From Photobacterium sp. DA100 (lineage in GTDB: Bacteria > Pseudomonadota > Gammaproteobacteria > Enterobacterales > Vibrionaceae): a stretch of DNA of 64,000 nt. The stretch covers positions 2,232,001-2,296,000 of the forward strand of contig NZ_CP119423.1 of assembly GCF_029223585.1 (NCBI RefSeq), in the 5' to 3' direction. Within the stretch, counting starts at the first letter, position 1. The number at the start of each line of letters is the position of its first letter. The notes below the pieces were generated by a model. The model saw nothing but the letters and a program-made list of their open reading frames with translations, had not been told where the DNA came from and made no database searches. A program made the position numbers and the translations under genes. Below are positions 25,874-35,266 of the stretch, piece after piece.

Positions 25874-28405
25874 ATGGCAACTCAAATTCTAAACAAGGGC
25901 GTATCACGCCGTCGCTTCCTTTCTGGCATGGTTGCAGCAAGTGCTGCGTCTGTTGTCGGGACAAGCTTGCTAGCTCCTCGTAAGGCAATGGCAGCAACAG
26001 AAACCAAAGCTAGCTTCACGGGTGAGGTTCTGTCTGGTTCTCACTGGGGTGCATTCCGTGCCAAAGTCGAAAACGGTGTATGGGTCGATACCGTTCCGTT
26101 TGAGAAGGACAAACACCCAACAACCATGATCAACGGTGTGCGTGAAGTGGTATACAACCCGGCACGTGTGAAATACCCAATGGTTCGTCTTGACTGGCTA
26201 AAGCATGGCTACAAGTCTGATACGACCCAACGCGGTGACAACCGTTTTGTCCGTGTTCCTTGGTCTCAGGCGTTGGATTTCTTCTACCATGAGATGGAAC
26301 GTGTCCAGAACAACTACGGCCCAAGTGCTCTCTATGCAGGCCACACGGGTTGGCAGTCAGTAGGTAAGCTGCACTCTGCCGGTACCATGATGATGCGTGC
26401 TATCGGTCTACACGGTACTTACCTTGGTAAGATGGGGGACTACTCTACCGGTGCTGCGCAGGTGATTCTGCCTTATGTTGCTGGTGCAATGGAAGTTTAC
26501 GAACAGCAGACCTCATGGCCACTTGTACTTGAGCACTCTGATACCATCGTAATCTGGGGTTCGGATCCGGTTAAAAACCTGCAGGTAGGCTGGCTGGTAC
26601 CTGACCACAGCCCATACGCCTACTTCGAGCAGTTGGCTGAGAAAGTTAAGAACAAAGACATCAAAGTCATCTACATTGACCCAGTTGTTTCTGACACCCA
26701 GAAATTCGTTGGTGGCGAGCAGGTTAAAGTTAACCCGCAAACAGACGTGCCACTGATGTTGGCTATTGCCCATACACTTTACAGCGAAAACCTGTACAAC
26801 AAAGAGTTCCTGGCTGACTACACCACAGGTTTCGACAAGTTCCTGCCTTACCTGCTCGGTGAGAAAGACGGTGTTGCGAAGACACCGGAATGGGCTGAGA
26901 ACATCTGTGGCGTGAAAGCCGACCAGATCCGCGAGCTGGCTCGCCAAATGGCTTCAGGCCGTACCCAGATCATCGGTGGCTGGTGTCTGCAGCGCATGCA
27001 GCACGGTGAACAGTACGCGTGGATGCTAGTAGTTGTCGCTGCGATGCTAGGCCAGATCGGTCTGCCGGGCGGTGGCTTCGGCTTCGGTTGGCACTACAAC
27101 GATGCGGGCTCTGTGACTTCTGCTGGCCCACTGATGTCTGGTTTCTCAGGTGTGACAGGGGTTGATCCAATCCACAACGGTTCGTACAAGGGTTACTCAA
27201 ACTTTATTCCTGTTGCCCGTTTTGTCGACTGTATCGAAAACCCAGGTAAAACCATTGAATGGAACGGCCATTCAGTGAAATACCCTGAAATGAAAATGGC
27301 GATCTTCTGTGGTAACAACCCGTTCCACCACCATCAAGATCGCAACAAGATGATCAAGGTATGGCGTAAACTGGAAACTGTGGTTTCAGTTGAACACCAG
27401 TGGACGGCGACCTGTCGTTTTGCCGATATCGTTCTGCCAGCGACGACAACGCACGAGCGTAACGACATCGAACAGTACGGTAACCACTCTAACGCCGGTA
27501 TTATTGCCCTACCTAAAGTTGTAGAGCCAATGTATGAAGCGAAAGATGACTTCGATATCTTCCGTGAACTATGCCGTCGCTATGATCGCGAAGAAGCCTT
27601 TACCGAAGGCAAGTCACAGATGGAGTGGATTGAGCAGTTCTACAACGGTGCCCGCCTACAAGGACGTGGTATCGGTGTACGTATGCCGAACTTCAAAAAG
27701 TTCTGGGAAGAAGAAGGCTTCCTTGAGTTCCCTGCGGGTACCGAGTGGGTACGCCACGAGTCATTCCGTAAAGAACCGGATCTTGAACCACTAGGTACGG
27801 CAACAGGCCTTATTGAAATCTACTGTAAGACGATTGCCGACATGGGCTACGATGACTGTCAAGGCCACCCAATGTGGTTTGAGAAAACCGAGCGCAGCCA
27901 CGGTGGTCCTCGTTCAGAGAAATTCCCTCTGAATATGCAGAGTACTCACCCGAAACACCGCCTTCACTCGCAGCTGTGTTCTTCGACTGAGCACCGCGCG
28001 ACTTACGCGGTGGCTGATCGTGAACCTGTTTACATCAGTACCGAAGACGCTAAAGCCCGTGGCATCAAGTCTGGTGACATCGTACGTGTATTCAACGACC
28101 GTGGCGAAGTTTTGGCGGGTGCTGTGGTTTCCGATGACTACATGTCCGGTGTTTGTCGTATCCACGAAGGTGCATGGTACAGCCCGCTTGAAGGCGGTAA
28201 GCCGGGTACCATCTGTACTTACGGTGATCCGAACGTACTAACTCAGGATATCGGTTCTTCGAAACTGGCTCAGGCAACCATCGCAGCCTCAGCGCAGGTA
28301 GAAATCGAGAAGTACACAGGTAAAGTTCCAGCAGTGACCGGCTTCCACGGCCCGACTGCAGTGACAGACATTAACCCTCTGTTCCCTGCAATGGATCTAG
28401 AATAA
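25874..28405 (+). CDS. torA: Trimethylamine-N-oxide reductase TorA
   Basis: An 843-residue molybdoenzyme. The twin-arginine signal SRRRFLSGMVAAS (residues about 11-23) and cleavage after AMAA direct it to the periplasm. The active-site loop GDYSTGAAQVI holds the Ser ligand of Mo-bis-MGD, as in the DMSO/TMAO reductase family. No N-terminal Fe-S motif is present, as expected for TorA. It reduces TMAO to trimethylamine as the terminal step of anaerobic respiration, a common trait of marine bacteria. AAGGA fixes the start at 25874; the longer frame from 25838 would precede the signal. Confidence 0.95.
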   Translation: MATQILNKGVSRRRFLSGMVAASAASVVGTSLLAPRKAMAATETKASFTGEVLSGSHWGAFRAKVENGVWVDTVPFEKDKHPTTMINGVREVVYNPARVKYPMVRLDWLKHGYKSDTTQRGDNRFVRVPWSQALDFFYHEMERVQNNYGPSALYAGHTGWQSVGKLHSAGTMMMRAIGLHGTYLGKMGDYSTGAAQVILPYVAGAMEVYEQQTSWPLVLEHSDTIVIWGSDPVKNLQVGWLVPDHSPYAYFEQLAEKVKNKDIKVIYIDPVVSDTQKFVGGEQVKVNPQTDVPLMLAIAHTLYSENLYNKEFLADYTTGFDKFLPYLLGEKDGVAKTPEWAENICGVKADQIRELARQMASGRTQIIGGWCLQRMQHGEQYAWMLVVVAAMLGQIGLPGGGFGFGWHYNDAGSVTSAGPLMSGFSGVTGVDPIHNGSYKGYSNFIPVARFVDCIENPGKTIEWNGHSVKYPEMKMAIFCGNNPFHHHQDRNKMIKVWRKLETVVSVEHQWTATCRFADIVLPATTTHERNDIEQYGNHSNAGIIALPKVVEPMYEAKDDFDIFRELCRRYDREEAFTEGKSQMEWIEQFYNGARLQGRGIGVRMPNFKKFWEEEGFLEFPAGTEWVRHESFRKEPDLEPLGTATGLIEIYCKTIADMGYDDCQGHPMWFEKTERSHGGPRSEKFPLNMQSTHPKHRLHSQLCSSTEHRATYAVADREPVYISTEDAKARGIKSGDIVRVFNDRGEVLAGAVVSDDYMSGVCRIHEGAWYSPLEGGKPGTICTYGDPNVLTQDIGSSKLAQATIAASAQVEIEKYTGKVPAVTGFHGPTAVTDINPLFPAMDLE

Positions 28406-28423
28406 GTTAATAGTCGCCAACAT

Positions 28424-28457
28424 CTATTCAGGGGCTTCGGCCTCTGAATAGTTTTTT
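28424..28457 (+). terminator. Terminator between torA and torD
   Basis: CTATTCAG-GGG-CTTCGG-CC-CTGAATAG stem followed by six T, 18 bp after the torA stop. It should separate or attenuate torD expression. Confidence 0.85.
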
Positions 28458-28578
28458 GCTTTTATTACAGTGTGTTTAAAAAACCTATTCACGTATAATA
28501 AATGCATCATTTATTCTATCTGAATATGTTTTCCATACGTCTACGTTTGCTAGCCGTATGCCTTGATTTGGAGTGATC

Positions 28579-29232
28579 ATGAAAGAATTTATTGCTTTCA
28601 ACGAACAACGCGCAGAAATTTATTGGTGGATGTCATCCCTCTTCGCTCGTGAACTTACCGAGCAGGACATCGAACAGTACCGTGGTGGCGAAATGGTCAC
28701 TTTCCTGTCAGGTCTGGCAATGACGCCTGAACTGAAGCAACCCGTTGAAGCATTCCGTGCAGCATTGAACCGTTTGGAAAGCCGTGAAGATGCCCAGTTA
28801 GAGCTTGCGGCTGACTTCTGTGGCCTGTTTCTCAGCACCCCAAAATCCGGCGCCCTACCCTATGCCTCGATGTATGTCGGCAAGAGCGGCCTGATGAATG
28901 ACAAGCCAGCACAAGACATGAACAAGCTGATGGAAGAATACGGCATTGCCCAGCGCAAAGAGTTCAACGAGCCGGCCGACCACCTTGCTGTCGAATTGGA
29001 TTTCATGGGTAACCTCATTATCATCGCCAACCAGCAAGGCTCAGAAGAGCAGGCAGAGCCGATGATGCAGGCGCAGTTAGACTTCATCAACACCATGCTG
29101 CTTAATTGGCTGCCAGCCTTTGCCGCAGAAGTAAAACAACGCGATCCGTTCGGCTTTTACGCAGCCGCCGCAGAAGTACTCACCGCCTTCTGCCACTTGG
29201 ACGTTAAGTTCCTAAAGGGCGAAGAACAATAA
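28579..29232 (+). CDS. torD: TorA-specific chaperone TorD
   Basis: A 217-residue helical protein of the TorD/DmsD family (PF02613). Motifs are [13 protein letters not shown] at the N-terminus and [16 protein letters not shown], the conserved ligand-binding loop (E-P-x-D-H). It binds the TorA signal and assists molybdenum cofactor insertion before Tat export. GGAG five bases upstream decides the ATG at 28579. Unlike E. coli torCAD, a terminator and about 120 bp of AT-rich DNA separate it from torA, suggesting a second promoter. Confidence 0.93.
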   Translation: MKEFIAFNEQRAEIYWWMSSLFARELTEQDIEQYRGGEMVTFLSGLAMTPELKQPVEAFRAALNRLESREDAQLELAADFCGLFLSTPKSGALPYASMYVGKSGLMNDKPAQDMNKLMEEYGIAQRKEFNEPADHLAVELDFMGNLIIIANQQGSEEQAEPMMQAQLDFINTMLLNWLPAFAAEVKQRDPFGFYAAAAEVLTAFCHLDVKFLKGEEQ

Positions 29233-29279
29233 ACCTGACTGGCGTTAGCCAGCGCATCAAAAACACTATCTCAAATTTT

Positions 29280-29306
29280 GCCGGCATATGGATTGCCGGC
29301 TTTTTT
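29280..29306 (+). terminator. Terminator of torD
   Basis: GCCGGCA / TGCCGGC stem with six T after it. Confidence 0.85.
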
Positions 29307-29458
29307 ATGTCGTTAACGGTTAAATAGTCCAAAAATAAATGCATTAGCCTGCTTGTTCAGTTCTTATCCAGCATACATGACACAATACTGACATTCCGCT
29401 CAGGGAGCTTTTATACATTGCAGACATAGCAATGATAACGACCAACAAAGGTTAATTT

Positions 29459-30022
29459 ATGCAAAACAGCAAAACGCGTACCCAGCAACAACCCAATACT
29501 GTATTGAGCCTAATGAAATATGCTCTTCCTCTGCTGCTCGTGACCTTGTTCGCCTTCAGCCCAGCGTCAAAGGCAAGCGACGCAGCAACGGATACCGTTG
29601 CCAGCCAGAAAGAAGTCACGCATCGTATCAATGCTATTCAGCGTGATCTGGCCAGCATTCGCCAGCAGACTCTTCAGGCAAACCCTGAGCTAGTCGAACA
29701 AGCCAAGGCGTTCGAGGCAGCCTACCAGGCTAAAGCCAAAGAAATTGGTTACAACCCAGATGAGTTCATCAACCAAGCACAAGAAATCCAGGATAAAGTT
29801 CGCAACGCCGAAACCAGCGAAGAAGAGCGCGAGGCCTTGATCAAAGAGTTTGCCGCCGCCAAACGCCAGTTGGCAGAGCAACGTGAAAGCATTCTTGCCG
29901 ATGAGTCATTAATGGCGCTACAGGAGAAGCTTCAGTCCGATACCTTTGCCGCGATGAAAGCCTTCGATCCAAAAACTGAAAACTTAGTGAACGAGCTCAA
30001 CACCCTGCTTGAGTCACTTTGA
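29459..30022 (+). CDS. Exported coiled-coil protein of unknown function
   Basis: A 187-residue protein. Hydrophobic segment YALPLLLVTLFAFSPASKA (about residues 20-38) is a signal or anchor. The rest is strongly helical and charged, with heptad-like Leu/Ile/Ala (INAIQRDLASIRQQTLQ, then EEREALIKEFAAAKRQLAEQ), indicating a coiled coil. AAAGG precedes the ATG. I do not recognise a family. It sits alone between torD and the eut cluster and ends at a bidirectional hairpin. Confidence 0.6.
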   Translation: MQNSKTRTQQQPNTVLSLMKYALPLLLVTLFAFSPASKASDAATDTVASQKEVTHRINAIQRDLASIRQQTLQANPELVEQAKAFEAAYQAKAKEIGYNPDEFINQAQEIQDKVRNAETSEEEREALIKEFAAAKRQLAEQRESILADESLMALQEKLQSDTFAAMKAFDPKTENLVNELNTLLESL

Positions 30023-30040
30023 TCAGCAAGCCAGGATAAT

Positions 30041-30070
30041 ACCGCAGCCGACGGCTGCGGTATGGTTTTA
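30041..30070. terminator. Terminator between two convergent hypothetical genes
   Basis: ACCGCAGCC-GAC-GGCTGCGGT stem followed by TGGTTTTA on the plus strand. Confidence 0.75.
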
Positions 30071-30253
30071 TCGACCGTCAGAAAAATTACTCATATCAAT
30101 TCCCATCTCCTCGGCGACTTCCAACCAATAGGGTTCGGCTTCGCACACACAGCAGTCACACCAGTCCGCTATCCCTTCATGCATACTCATTTTTTCTTGC
30201 TGTACGCCGTTGTCGCTTTCCGGAATACTTAACTGTTTATTCGCTCTAGCCAT
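30068..30253 (-). CDS. Small Cys-containing hypothetical protein, 61 aa
   Basis: MARANKQLSIPESDNG..., with the cluster DWCDCCVCEAEPYW (four Cys within seven residues), which suggests metal binding. A strong ribosome site, GGAGGATGT, precedes the ATG at 30253. The longer frame from 30394 would add a 47-residue Arg-rich N-terminus overlapping the eut terminator region and is rejected. Function is unknown; no link to the eut cluster beyond position is evident, since a terminator lies between. Confidence 0.6.
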   Translation of the reverse strand: MARANKQLSIPESDNGVQQEKMSMHEGIADWCDCCVCEAEPYWLEVAEEMGIDMSNFSDGR

Positions 30254-30350
30254 ACATCCTCCGTTCCTGAGTACTTCCTTTACGATAAAGCAGATACAAA
30301 AAGTATAGGGAAATACGCGCCCCCTTCGTAATGACCAAAGTCTCAATGAC

Positions 30351-30378
30351 AAAAAGGGCGGCATTACTGCCGCCCTTT
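30351..30378 (-). terminator. Terminator of the eut cluster
   Basis: AAAGGGCGGCA / TGCCGCCCTTT stem; the minus strand continues with T after it, 23 bp downstream of the eutH stop. Confidence 0.85.
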
Positions 30379-30400
30379 GCCTTGGGTTACTCACTGTTTA

Positions 30401-31504
30401 TCAGGGCTGATTGGCAGGAATCATGTCAGGTTCATCTGTCATGTTTCGGGTCACGTAAACCGCTAGCAGCAGTGCACTAAAGCCCCCAACCAACTTACCG
30501 GCTACAACAGCAGAAATCATGTCGCTATTCACGGCAGCGGTGAAACCAAGATGATCGCCGAATACAAAAGAGCCACACACAGCAAAGGCGACGTTAATCA
30601 CTTTTCCGCGGTTATCCATATCTTTGAAGATATTGAACATTGCAATATTGTTTGCCATGGTAGCGACAAGGCCTGCCGCTGCAGTTTCTCCCATGCCCAT
30701 CGAACTACCCAGCTTAATAAGCGGTTTGTTCAAGTGCTTGGTAATAAAGTGAACCATTGGGAATGCACCGGCTAAAACGATGGCAATCGCTCCGACAATT
30801 TCGATACCGTCAGAAATCGGTGCCATACCGGGGATCAGCACCACGCCGGTCAAGGTTTCGACGACAATCGCAGCCAAGGCGATAGTAATAACGGCAATAA
30901 CACCTTTACCAAACACTTCAAAGCCTCGGATCATCGAATCTGGTTTTAGCCACAGACCAACAGCAATCAGTCCGGCCACAATCACAATAGGAACCAAATT
31001 GCCCAAAATCATTGCCATATCAAAGCCGGCGACCAAACCACCAACGAAACAGCCGACGGGAATAGTGATCATCCCAATCAGGACACCTCGTGCTAGATAT
31101 TGAGTGTCTTCTTTTTGGATGATCCCCAACGCAACAGGGATAGTGAATACCAATGTTGGCCCCATCATCGCCCCGAGGATCAGGCCAGAAAACAAGCCTG
31201 CCGCCTCGGTTTCCGCCATGCTTTGTGCCAGTGGATACCCACCCATATCATTAGCCAGTAGCGTACCGGCAAACATCGCCGGGTCCGCGCCAAGTGCGGT
31301 ATAGAGCGGCACCACAACAGGGCTAAGCAAATTAGCCAAAACAGGTGCCAGACTGACCACACCAACCATGGCCAAGGCAAGTGCCCCCATCGCCATGAAG
31401 CCTTCATCAAATTGCTCTCCGTAGCCCCAACGGTTGCCGAGTACTTTATCTATAGCCCCCAGCACCATAAAGCCCACCATAATGTATAGAATGATGTCAT
31501 TCAT
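30401..31504 (-). CDS. eutH: Ethanolamine permease EutH
   Basis: A 367-residue protein with about 10-11 TM helices. It begins MNDIILYIMVGFMVLGAIDKVLG, and motifs GTLLANDMGGYPLAQ and VFGDHLGFTA are typical of EutH. It admits ethanolamine when the external concentration or pH is low. AAGGAAGG precedes the ATG. It is last in the cluster, separated from the PduT-like gene by 253 bp, so it may have its own promoter. In E. coli and Salmonella eutH sits between eutG and eutA, so the position here is different. Confidence 0.95.
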   Translation of the reverse strand: MNDIILYIMVGFMVLGAIDKVLGNRWGYGEQFDEGFMAMGALALAMVGVVSLAPVLANLLSPVVVPLYTALGADPAMFAGTLLANDMGGYPLAQSMAETEAAGLFSGLILGAMMGPTLVFTIPVALGIIQKEDTQYLARGVLIGMITIPVGCFVGGLVAGFDMAMILGNLVPIVIVAGLIAVGLWLKPDSMIRGFEVFGKGVIAVITIALAAIVVETLTGVVLIPGMAPISDGIEIVGAIAIVLAGAFPMVHFITKHLNKPLIKLGSSMGMGETAAAGLVATMANNIAMFNIFKDMDNRGKVINVAFAVCGSFVFGDHLGFTAAVNSDMISAVVAGKLVGGFSALLLAVYVTRNMTDEPDMIPANQP

Positions 31505-31757
31505 GATGTACCTTCCTTATCCCAAATAATGATTTACATCAGTTGCAAGTGATGGCTACTTTTTTCAAGGTGTAAGAAGCCCGCCCTGTGCAGCTGCATA
31601 CGGCTAAAACGTGGAACGTAAATTTGTCTTGCCCGCCTTATTTACTCAACAGACAATAAAGCGAGCGGTTCAGTAACAACTGTTTTCAACAGCAACCAAC
31701 AGTATGCGAAGTCTGGATAACAACCCTCAACGGTGCACGGATTGGTGTCTCGCTGAT
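31505..31757 (-). promoter_or_regulatory. Gap before eutH with FNR/CRP-like dyad
   Basis: A 253-bp gap in an otherwise tightly packed cluster. TGATTTACATCA at 31530-31541 is a dyad close to the FNR half-sites TGAT/ATCA, 25 bp before the eutH start. A separate eutH promoter is plausible but no clear -10/-35 is seen. Confidence 0.3.
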
Positions 31758-32306
31758 TTATACTTTTCCTTCTAAGATTTCTTTACGAGGTTGAGCAATG
31801 ACGACCTTGTCGACCAATACACCTTTGCCTCTAATTCTATCGGCTGCCGCTTCGACAGCAGCCTGTACCGCCGCTACATCACCGGTCAGAGTGACAAAGC
31901 CCTTGCCGCCAATAGCCATTGCCATATGGACTTCCAACAGCTCTATATTTGCTGCTTTCACAGCTGCATCCGCAGCTTCCACAATAGCGGCGACAGAAAA
32001 GGTCTCGACAATCCCCAATGCCGCGGTGTGTTCTACCACACGCGTGCCTGCAATGGCTGGAAACACGTCCTGGTGAACATTGGCGATGATTAAATCATCA
32101 ACCACTTCTCCGCCACCAACCCGCAACCCGGTCTCAACCGCGGCGTTGATTGCAGCCACATCCCCGCTGACCATCACCATGAATTTGCCGGGGCAAATCG
32201 TCCGGTTAAACAGGATCTCAACATTTGCCGACTTGAGCATGGCATCAGCAACCAAGTAACCACGCGCTATCGAGTTCAGTTCAATACAGCCAATTGCATT
32301 TACCAT
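31758..32306 (-). CDS. PduT-like tandem BMC-domain shell protein
   Basis: A 182-residue protein with two BMC domains (about 4-85 and 95-180). It follows PduT closely: MVNAIGCIELNSIARGYLVADAML, NRTICPGKFMV and TAALGIVETFSVAAIVEAADAAVKAANI. PduT forms a trimeric shell tile carrying a central [4Fe-4S] cluster held by one Cys per subunit in the second domain (GGKCY in Salmonella). Here the loop reads GGKGF: the residue is Gly (GGC codon at 31899-31901), so the cluster ligand is absent. Only Cys7 and Cys38 remain. It lies directly after the PduS-like gene, and the two would interact in Pdu systems. Confidence 0.88.
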   Translation of the reverse strand: MVNAIGCIELNSIARGYLVADAMLKSANVEILFNRTICPGKFMVMVSGDVAAINAAVETGLRVGGGEVVDDLIIANVHQDVFPAIAGTRVVEHTAALGIVETFSVAAIVEAADAAVKAANIELLEVHMAMAIGGKGFVTLTGDVAAVQAAVEAAADRIRGKGVLVDKVVIAQPRKEILEGKV

Positions 32307-32325
32307 TTACTATTCCAATCTATGT

Positions 32326-33690
32326 CTAATTGCACAAAGCCGCCGACTCGGCTGTTGCTTGATGCTGGATTACTACTGAATCACCCACAGCAGTGACAAT
32401 ACCCGAGATACTGGCATGGACAGCGGTACTCAATCCGCCTTCGGCGGGTTGACCAACAATCTGCCCTTTGGTAACCGTTTCTCCCTCTTTGACAATGGCT
32501 TGGGCTGGCAGGCCGATATGCTGGGCCAGCGGGATGGCCACCTTTTCGGGAGTGACGTCAAAGTCATGGAAAGTGGCTTTTTTGACCATGTATTCCGTGA
32601 GTTCAAGCCGGCGGGCTAGTCGCTTGGTCGGCACACCACGGTATTCGCGCAATGGGTGAACCTCTGTGGTTTGCGCCTGAAGTTCTGCTGGCGATTGCCA
32701 CTGCTGTCGCTCGCGCAACGCCCTTTTCGTCGTCGCACAAACCCGGCTAGGATCAAGCCCCTCGGGACACGACCACATAGTACAGAGGTTACACTCACAA
32801 CATGCCTGCGCAGCCAGTGCGTAGCTCAAGTTACTGCTACCGGAAACTTGCAGCGAGCGCATGGCAAGATGCGGCTTGATCGGATAGCCCAGTAAGTTAC
32901 GGGGACACATCGACGTACACAGGCTGCACTGATCACAGGCGGCTTTGCCGATACGGCGCAGATCTGCCTCGCTGCGCAGCTTGATACGGGCTATGCGTGA
33001 GGTCCTCGGTAATACCAGCAAACCACTCGATACCTTGGTAATGGGCTTGTCGAGATCAGTAGTTACCGACCCCATCATTGGCCCGCCTTCAACGACAATA
33101 CAGTCCTTCGCGGTCATGCCACCGGCAAACTCAATGGCCTCACGGTATGTCATACCTATAGGTAGCCATGCCGAATACGGTGCCACGACCTCACCGTGGA
33201 CCGTGACCATGGTGTCTGTTACAGGTTGGCCATTAGCTGCCCGGAAAACATTAATGAAAGATTCGATGTTGTTGACCAGCACCCCGATATCTTTTGGCAA
33301 CCCACCAGCCGGGATCCGCAGACCCGTCGCATGGAAAACCAGCTCCACTTCATCGCCAGCCGGATAAACATCATCCATCAGCAGCAGTTCGATATTTTCA
33401 GGCAGCAGAGCCTGTAGCACAGCAATGGTGTCGGTATTCTTTTTCTTAATACCGATGACCCCACGTGATGCCCCCACTTGCTTCATGGCCAACAACATAC
33501 CGCCGCAAAGCTCATGGCTCCACTGCTGCATCAGGACTTGGTCCTTATAGAGCAGCGGTTCGCACTCGGCACCATTTGCCAGTACCAGATCAACCTGACA
33601 ATCAAGCTTGACGTAAGTTGGGAAGCCAGCGCCACCGGCCCCGACTACCCCTGCTTGCTGAACCAGTTTCAATAACGGTTCCACATCCAC
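32326..33690 (-). CDS. PduS-like flavin/Fe-S cobalamin reductase (RnfC family)
   Basis: A 454-residue protein. AGVVGAGGAGFPTYVKL is the N-terminal nucleotide-binding glycine loop, ANGAECEPLL follows, and two [4Fe-4S] motifs (ACDQCSLCTSMCP and CCECNLCTMWSCP) lie near residues 255-320. The C-terminal part has a biotinyl-like/SLBB fold. PduS binds FMN and reduces cob(III)alamin for adenosylation inside the Pdu compartment, working with adenosyltransferase PduO. Here EutT is the available adenosyltransferase. The start is GTG at 33690 or, with better spacing to GAGG, GTG at 33684. It follows eutL by 5 bp. Confidence 0.88.
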   Translation of the reverse strand: MDVEPLLKLVQQAGVVGAGGAGFPTYVKLDCQVDLVLANGAECEPLLYKDQVLMQQWSHELCGGMLLAMKQVGASRGVIGIKKKNTDTIAVLQALLPENIELLLMDDVYPAGDEVELVFHATGLRIPAGGLPKDIGVLVNNIESFINVFRAANGQPVTDTMVTVHGEVVAPYSAWLPIGMTYREAIEFAGGMTAKDCIVVEGGPMMGSVTTDLDKPITKVSSGLLVLPRTSRIARIKLRSEADLRRIGKAACDQCSLCTSMCPRNLLGYPIKPHLAMRSLQVSGSSNLSYALAAQACCECNLCTMWSCPEGLDPSRVCATTKRALRERQQWQSPAELQAQTTEVHPLREYRGVPTKRLARRLELTEYMVKKATFHDFDVTPEKVAIPLAQHIGLPAQAIVKEGETVTKGQIVGQPAEGGLSTAVHASISGIVTAVGDSVVIQHQATAESAALCN

Positions 33691-33695
33691 CTCGC

Positions 33696-34352
33696 CTAGT
33701 TCGCTATTGGGTTACGGGCAACTTCAAGCACGGCTGCCTGAAATGCCTCGCACGCGGCACGACAAGCCGCTTGCGAGCCTGCCAAATGACCGCCACCAAA
33801 GTTAGTTTCTGACGGTGGAGCAAATAGATTAACCAAGCGAACATCCGCAGCTTTCAATGCGGCATCAAGGGCAAACATCGCCTCTAACGGCGGGGCAATC
33901 AGATAAGCCAAGGCCTCTCCTTGCTCCACCCCCGCTTCTGCTGACAAGTAGCTCCCCGTCGAAGAAACCAAGTGGGCGAAGAAGGCAATGTCGCCATTGT
34001 CGTCAGCACATTGGAATGCCGCTTCGTCTTCGATGAAAGCTTTGGCACGCTCAAGACCGGCAATGACGTCTGCCGGGCAAGCGCCGGCCAAAATCCCAAT
34101 CACCTCACCTGACGTTGGGCCAGATGAGTGGGCCGCCCCGGCATAGAACGAGCGGGCATAGACGACATCTACATTTGCGGCCTTCGTCGCTTCATCCAGC
34201 GCACAATAGGTCACGTCATCGCAATCAGCCGTGATCATCCCGATGCTGTTATGGTGGGGTTCCAGCCCCATTTTTTCCTTATACACAGGATCGACCGATG
34301 CAATCACACGGGTTGCCAAAACAGCAGGTTGGATTTTGTCTAAAATTGCCAT
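33696..34352 (-). CDS. eutL: Microcompartment shell protein EutL
   Basis: A 218-residue tandem BMC protein forming pseudohexameric trimers with a gated central pore. Conserved stretches are MGLEPHHNSIGMITADCDDVTYCALDEATKAANV and APPSETNFGGGHLAGSQAACRAACEAF. EutL of E. coli is 219 residues. It would form the larger-pore facet tiles of the ethanolamine compartment. It overlaps nothing and sits 13 bp after eutC. Confidence 0.95.
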   Translation of the reverse strand: MAILDKIQPAVLATRVIASVDPVYKEKMGLEPHHNSIGMITADCDDVTYCALDEATKAANVDVVYARSFYAGAAHSSGPTSGEVIGILAGACPADVIAGLERAKAFIEDEAAFQCADDNGDIAFFAHLVSSTGSYLSAEAGVEQGEALAYLIAPPLEAMFALDAALKAADVRLVNLFAPPSETNFGGGHLAGSQAACRAACEAFQAAVLEVARNPIAN

Positions 34353-34365
34353 GCTTTGTTCCTTC

Positions 34366-35253
34366 TTAGCGCTTCAAGTTAATACCACTGGCTTTTTGCG
34401 CCAGCATGGTTTTCACCAAGTCGACAATGACCGCCGCCGCTTCAACCGGCGGTGTGCCACCCGCGTGTATGTTCGAAATCACGGTTCGGTCCGACTCAAC
34501 GGTGTTTTCTGTTGGTTTATAGATGGCGTAGCAGCTCAATGATTCTGACTGTCCAAGCCCCGGACGCTCACCAATCAACAACAGGTTAACCTCGGCATCT
34601 AGCAGCATGCCGATCTCGTCTTGTGCCTTTACGCGGCCATAACGCAGGAAGAAAGGCGTACCGACATCCAGGCCTGCATTCTTTAATCCGTTAAGCAGTG
34701 GCGGCAGAATTTCATCATGGTTCACGGTTACCGCATCCAAGCTCAGGCCATCGGAAAGGACAACCTGTACCTGCGGCGATTTCTTGCAGTTGTCTCGAAT
34801 CAGCATCTTGGCATCATCGTTGAGTTTGCGGCCTAGATCGGGGCGAGTCAGGTACTGGTCCTTATCTACCGCGCAAGACTGAACTTCCATCAGGTTGCGC
34901 TCTTGTAGCCATGAAGATTCAACGTTTTTGATCACCGTATCCTTGGAGCGAGAATGGTCAGCAAGGAAACGCAGCAGCGCTGTTGTTCTTGGCCGTGGGC
35001 CTGTGCGCCCCGTCCCTACCCTTGCATCGGTCTGAGACATCAAGTCATCAACCACTTTGCTATCGGCGGCATTGGTAATACCGTTCCACTTCTTGAAGCA
35101 TTTATCACCAAGATCGGGCAATGACTCGTGGTTGGCACTCAGTTGTGAGATCTTCGCGTCAACCACCTTAGTCACCGCTGACGGCGTCACGTTTGTTTCA
35201 CCTAACTGTGCAAGCACGGTGGCGACGATATCCTGAATCTTTTGTTCGTTCAT
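34366..35253 (-). CDS. eutC: Ethanolamine ammonia-lyase small subunit
   Basis: A 295-residue protein. The first 17 residues ([17 protein letters not shown]) form an amphipathic helix of the type that targets cargo into microcompartments, followed by a variable linker and the conserved domain from about 65 ([15 protein letters not shown], then [18 protein letters not shown], which helps bind B12). With EutB it converts ethanolamine to acetaldehyde and ammonia using adenosylcobalamin. 13 bp separate it from eutB. Confidence 0.97.
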   Translation of the reverse strand: MNEQKIQDIVATVLAQLGETNVTPSAVTKVVDAKISQLSANHESLPDLGDKCFKKWNGITNAADSKVVDDLMSQTDARVGTGRTGPRPRTTALLRFLADHSRSKDTVIKNVESSWLQERNLMEVQSCAVDKDQYLTRPDLGRKLNDDAKMLIRDNCKKSPQVQVVLSDGLSLDAVTVNHDEILPPLLNGLKNAGLDVGTPFFLRYGRVKAQDEIGMLLDAEVNLLLIGERPGLGQSESLSCYAIYKPTENTVESDRTVISNIHAGGTPPVEAAAVIVDLVKTMLAQKASGINLKR

Positions 35254-35266
35254 TCCTAGCTACCCC

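Noticed and set aside
28503..28577. 24-codon frame between the torA terminator and torD
   Set aside because: No ribosome site; probably untranslated leader of torD.
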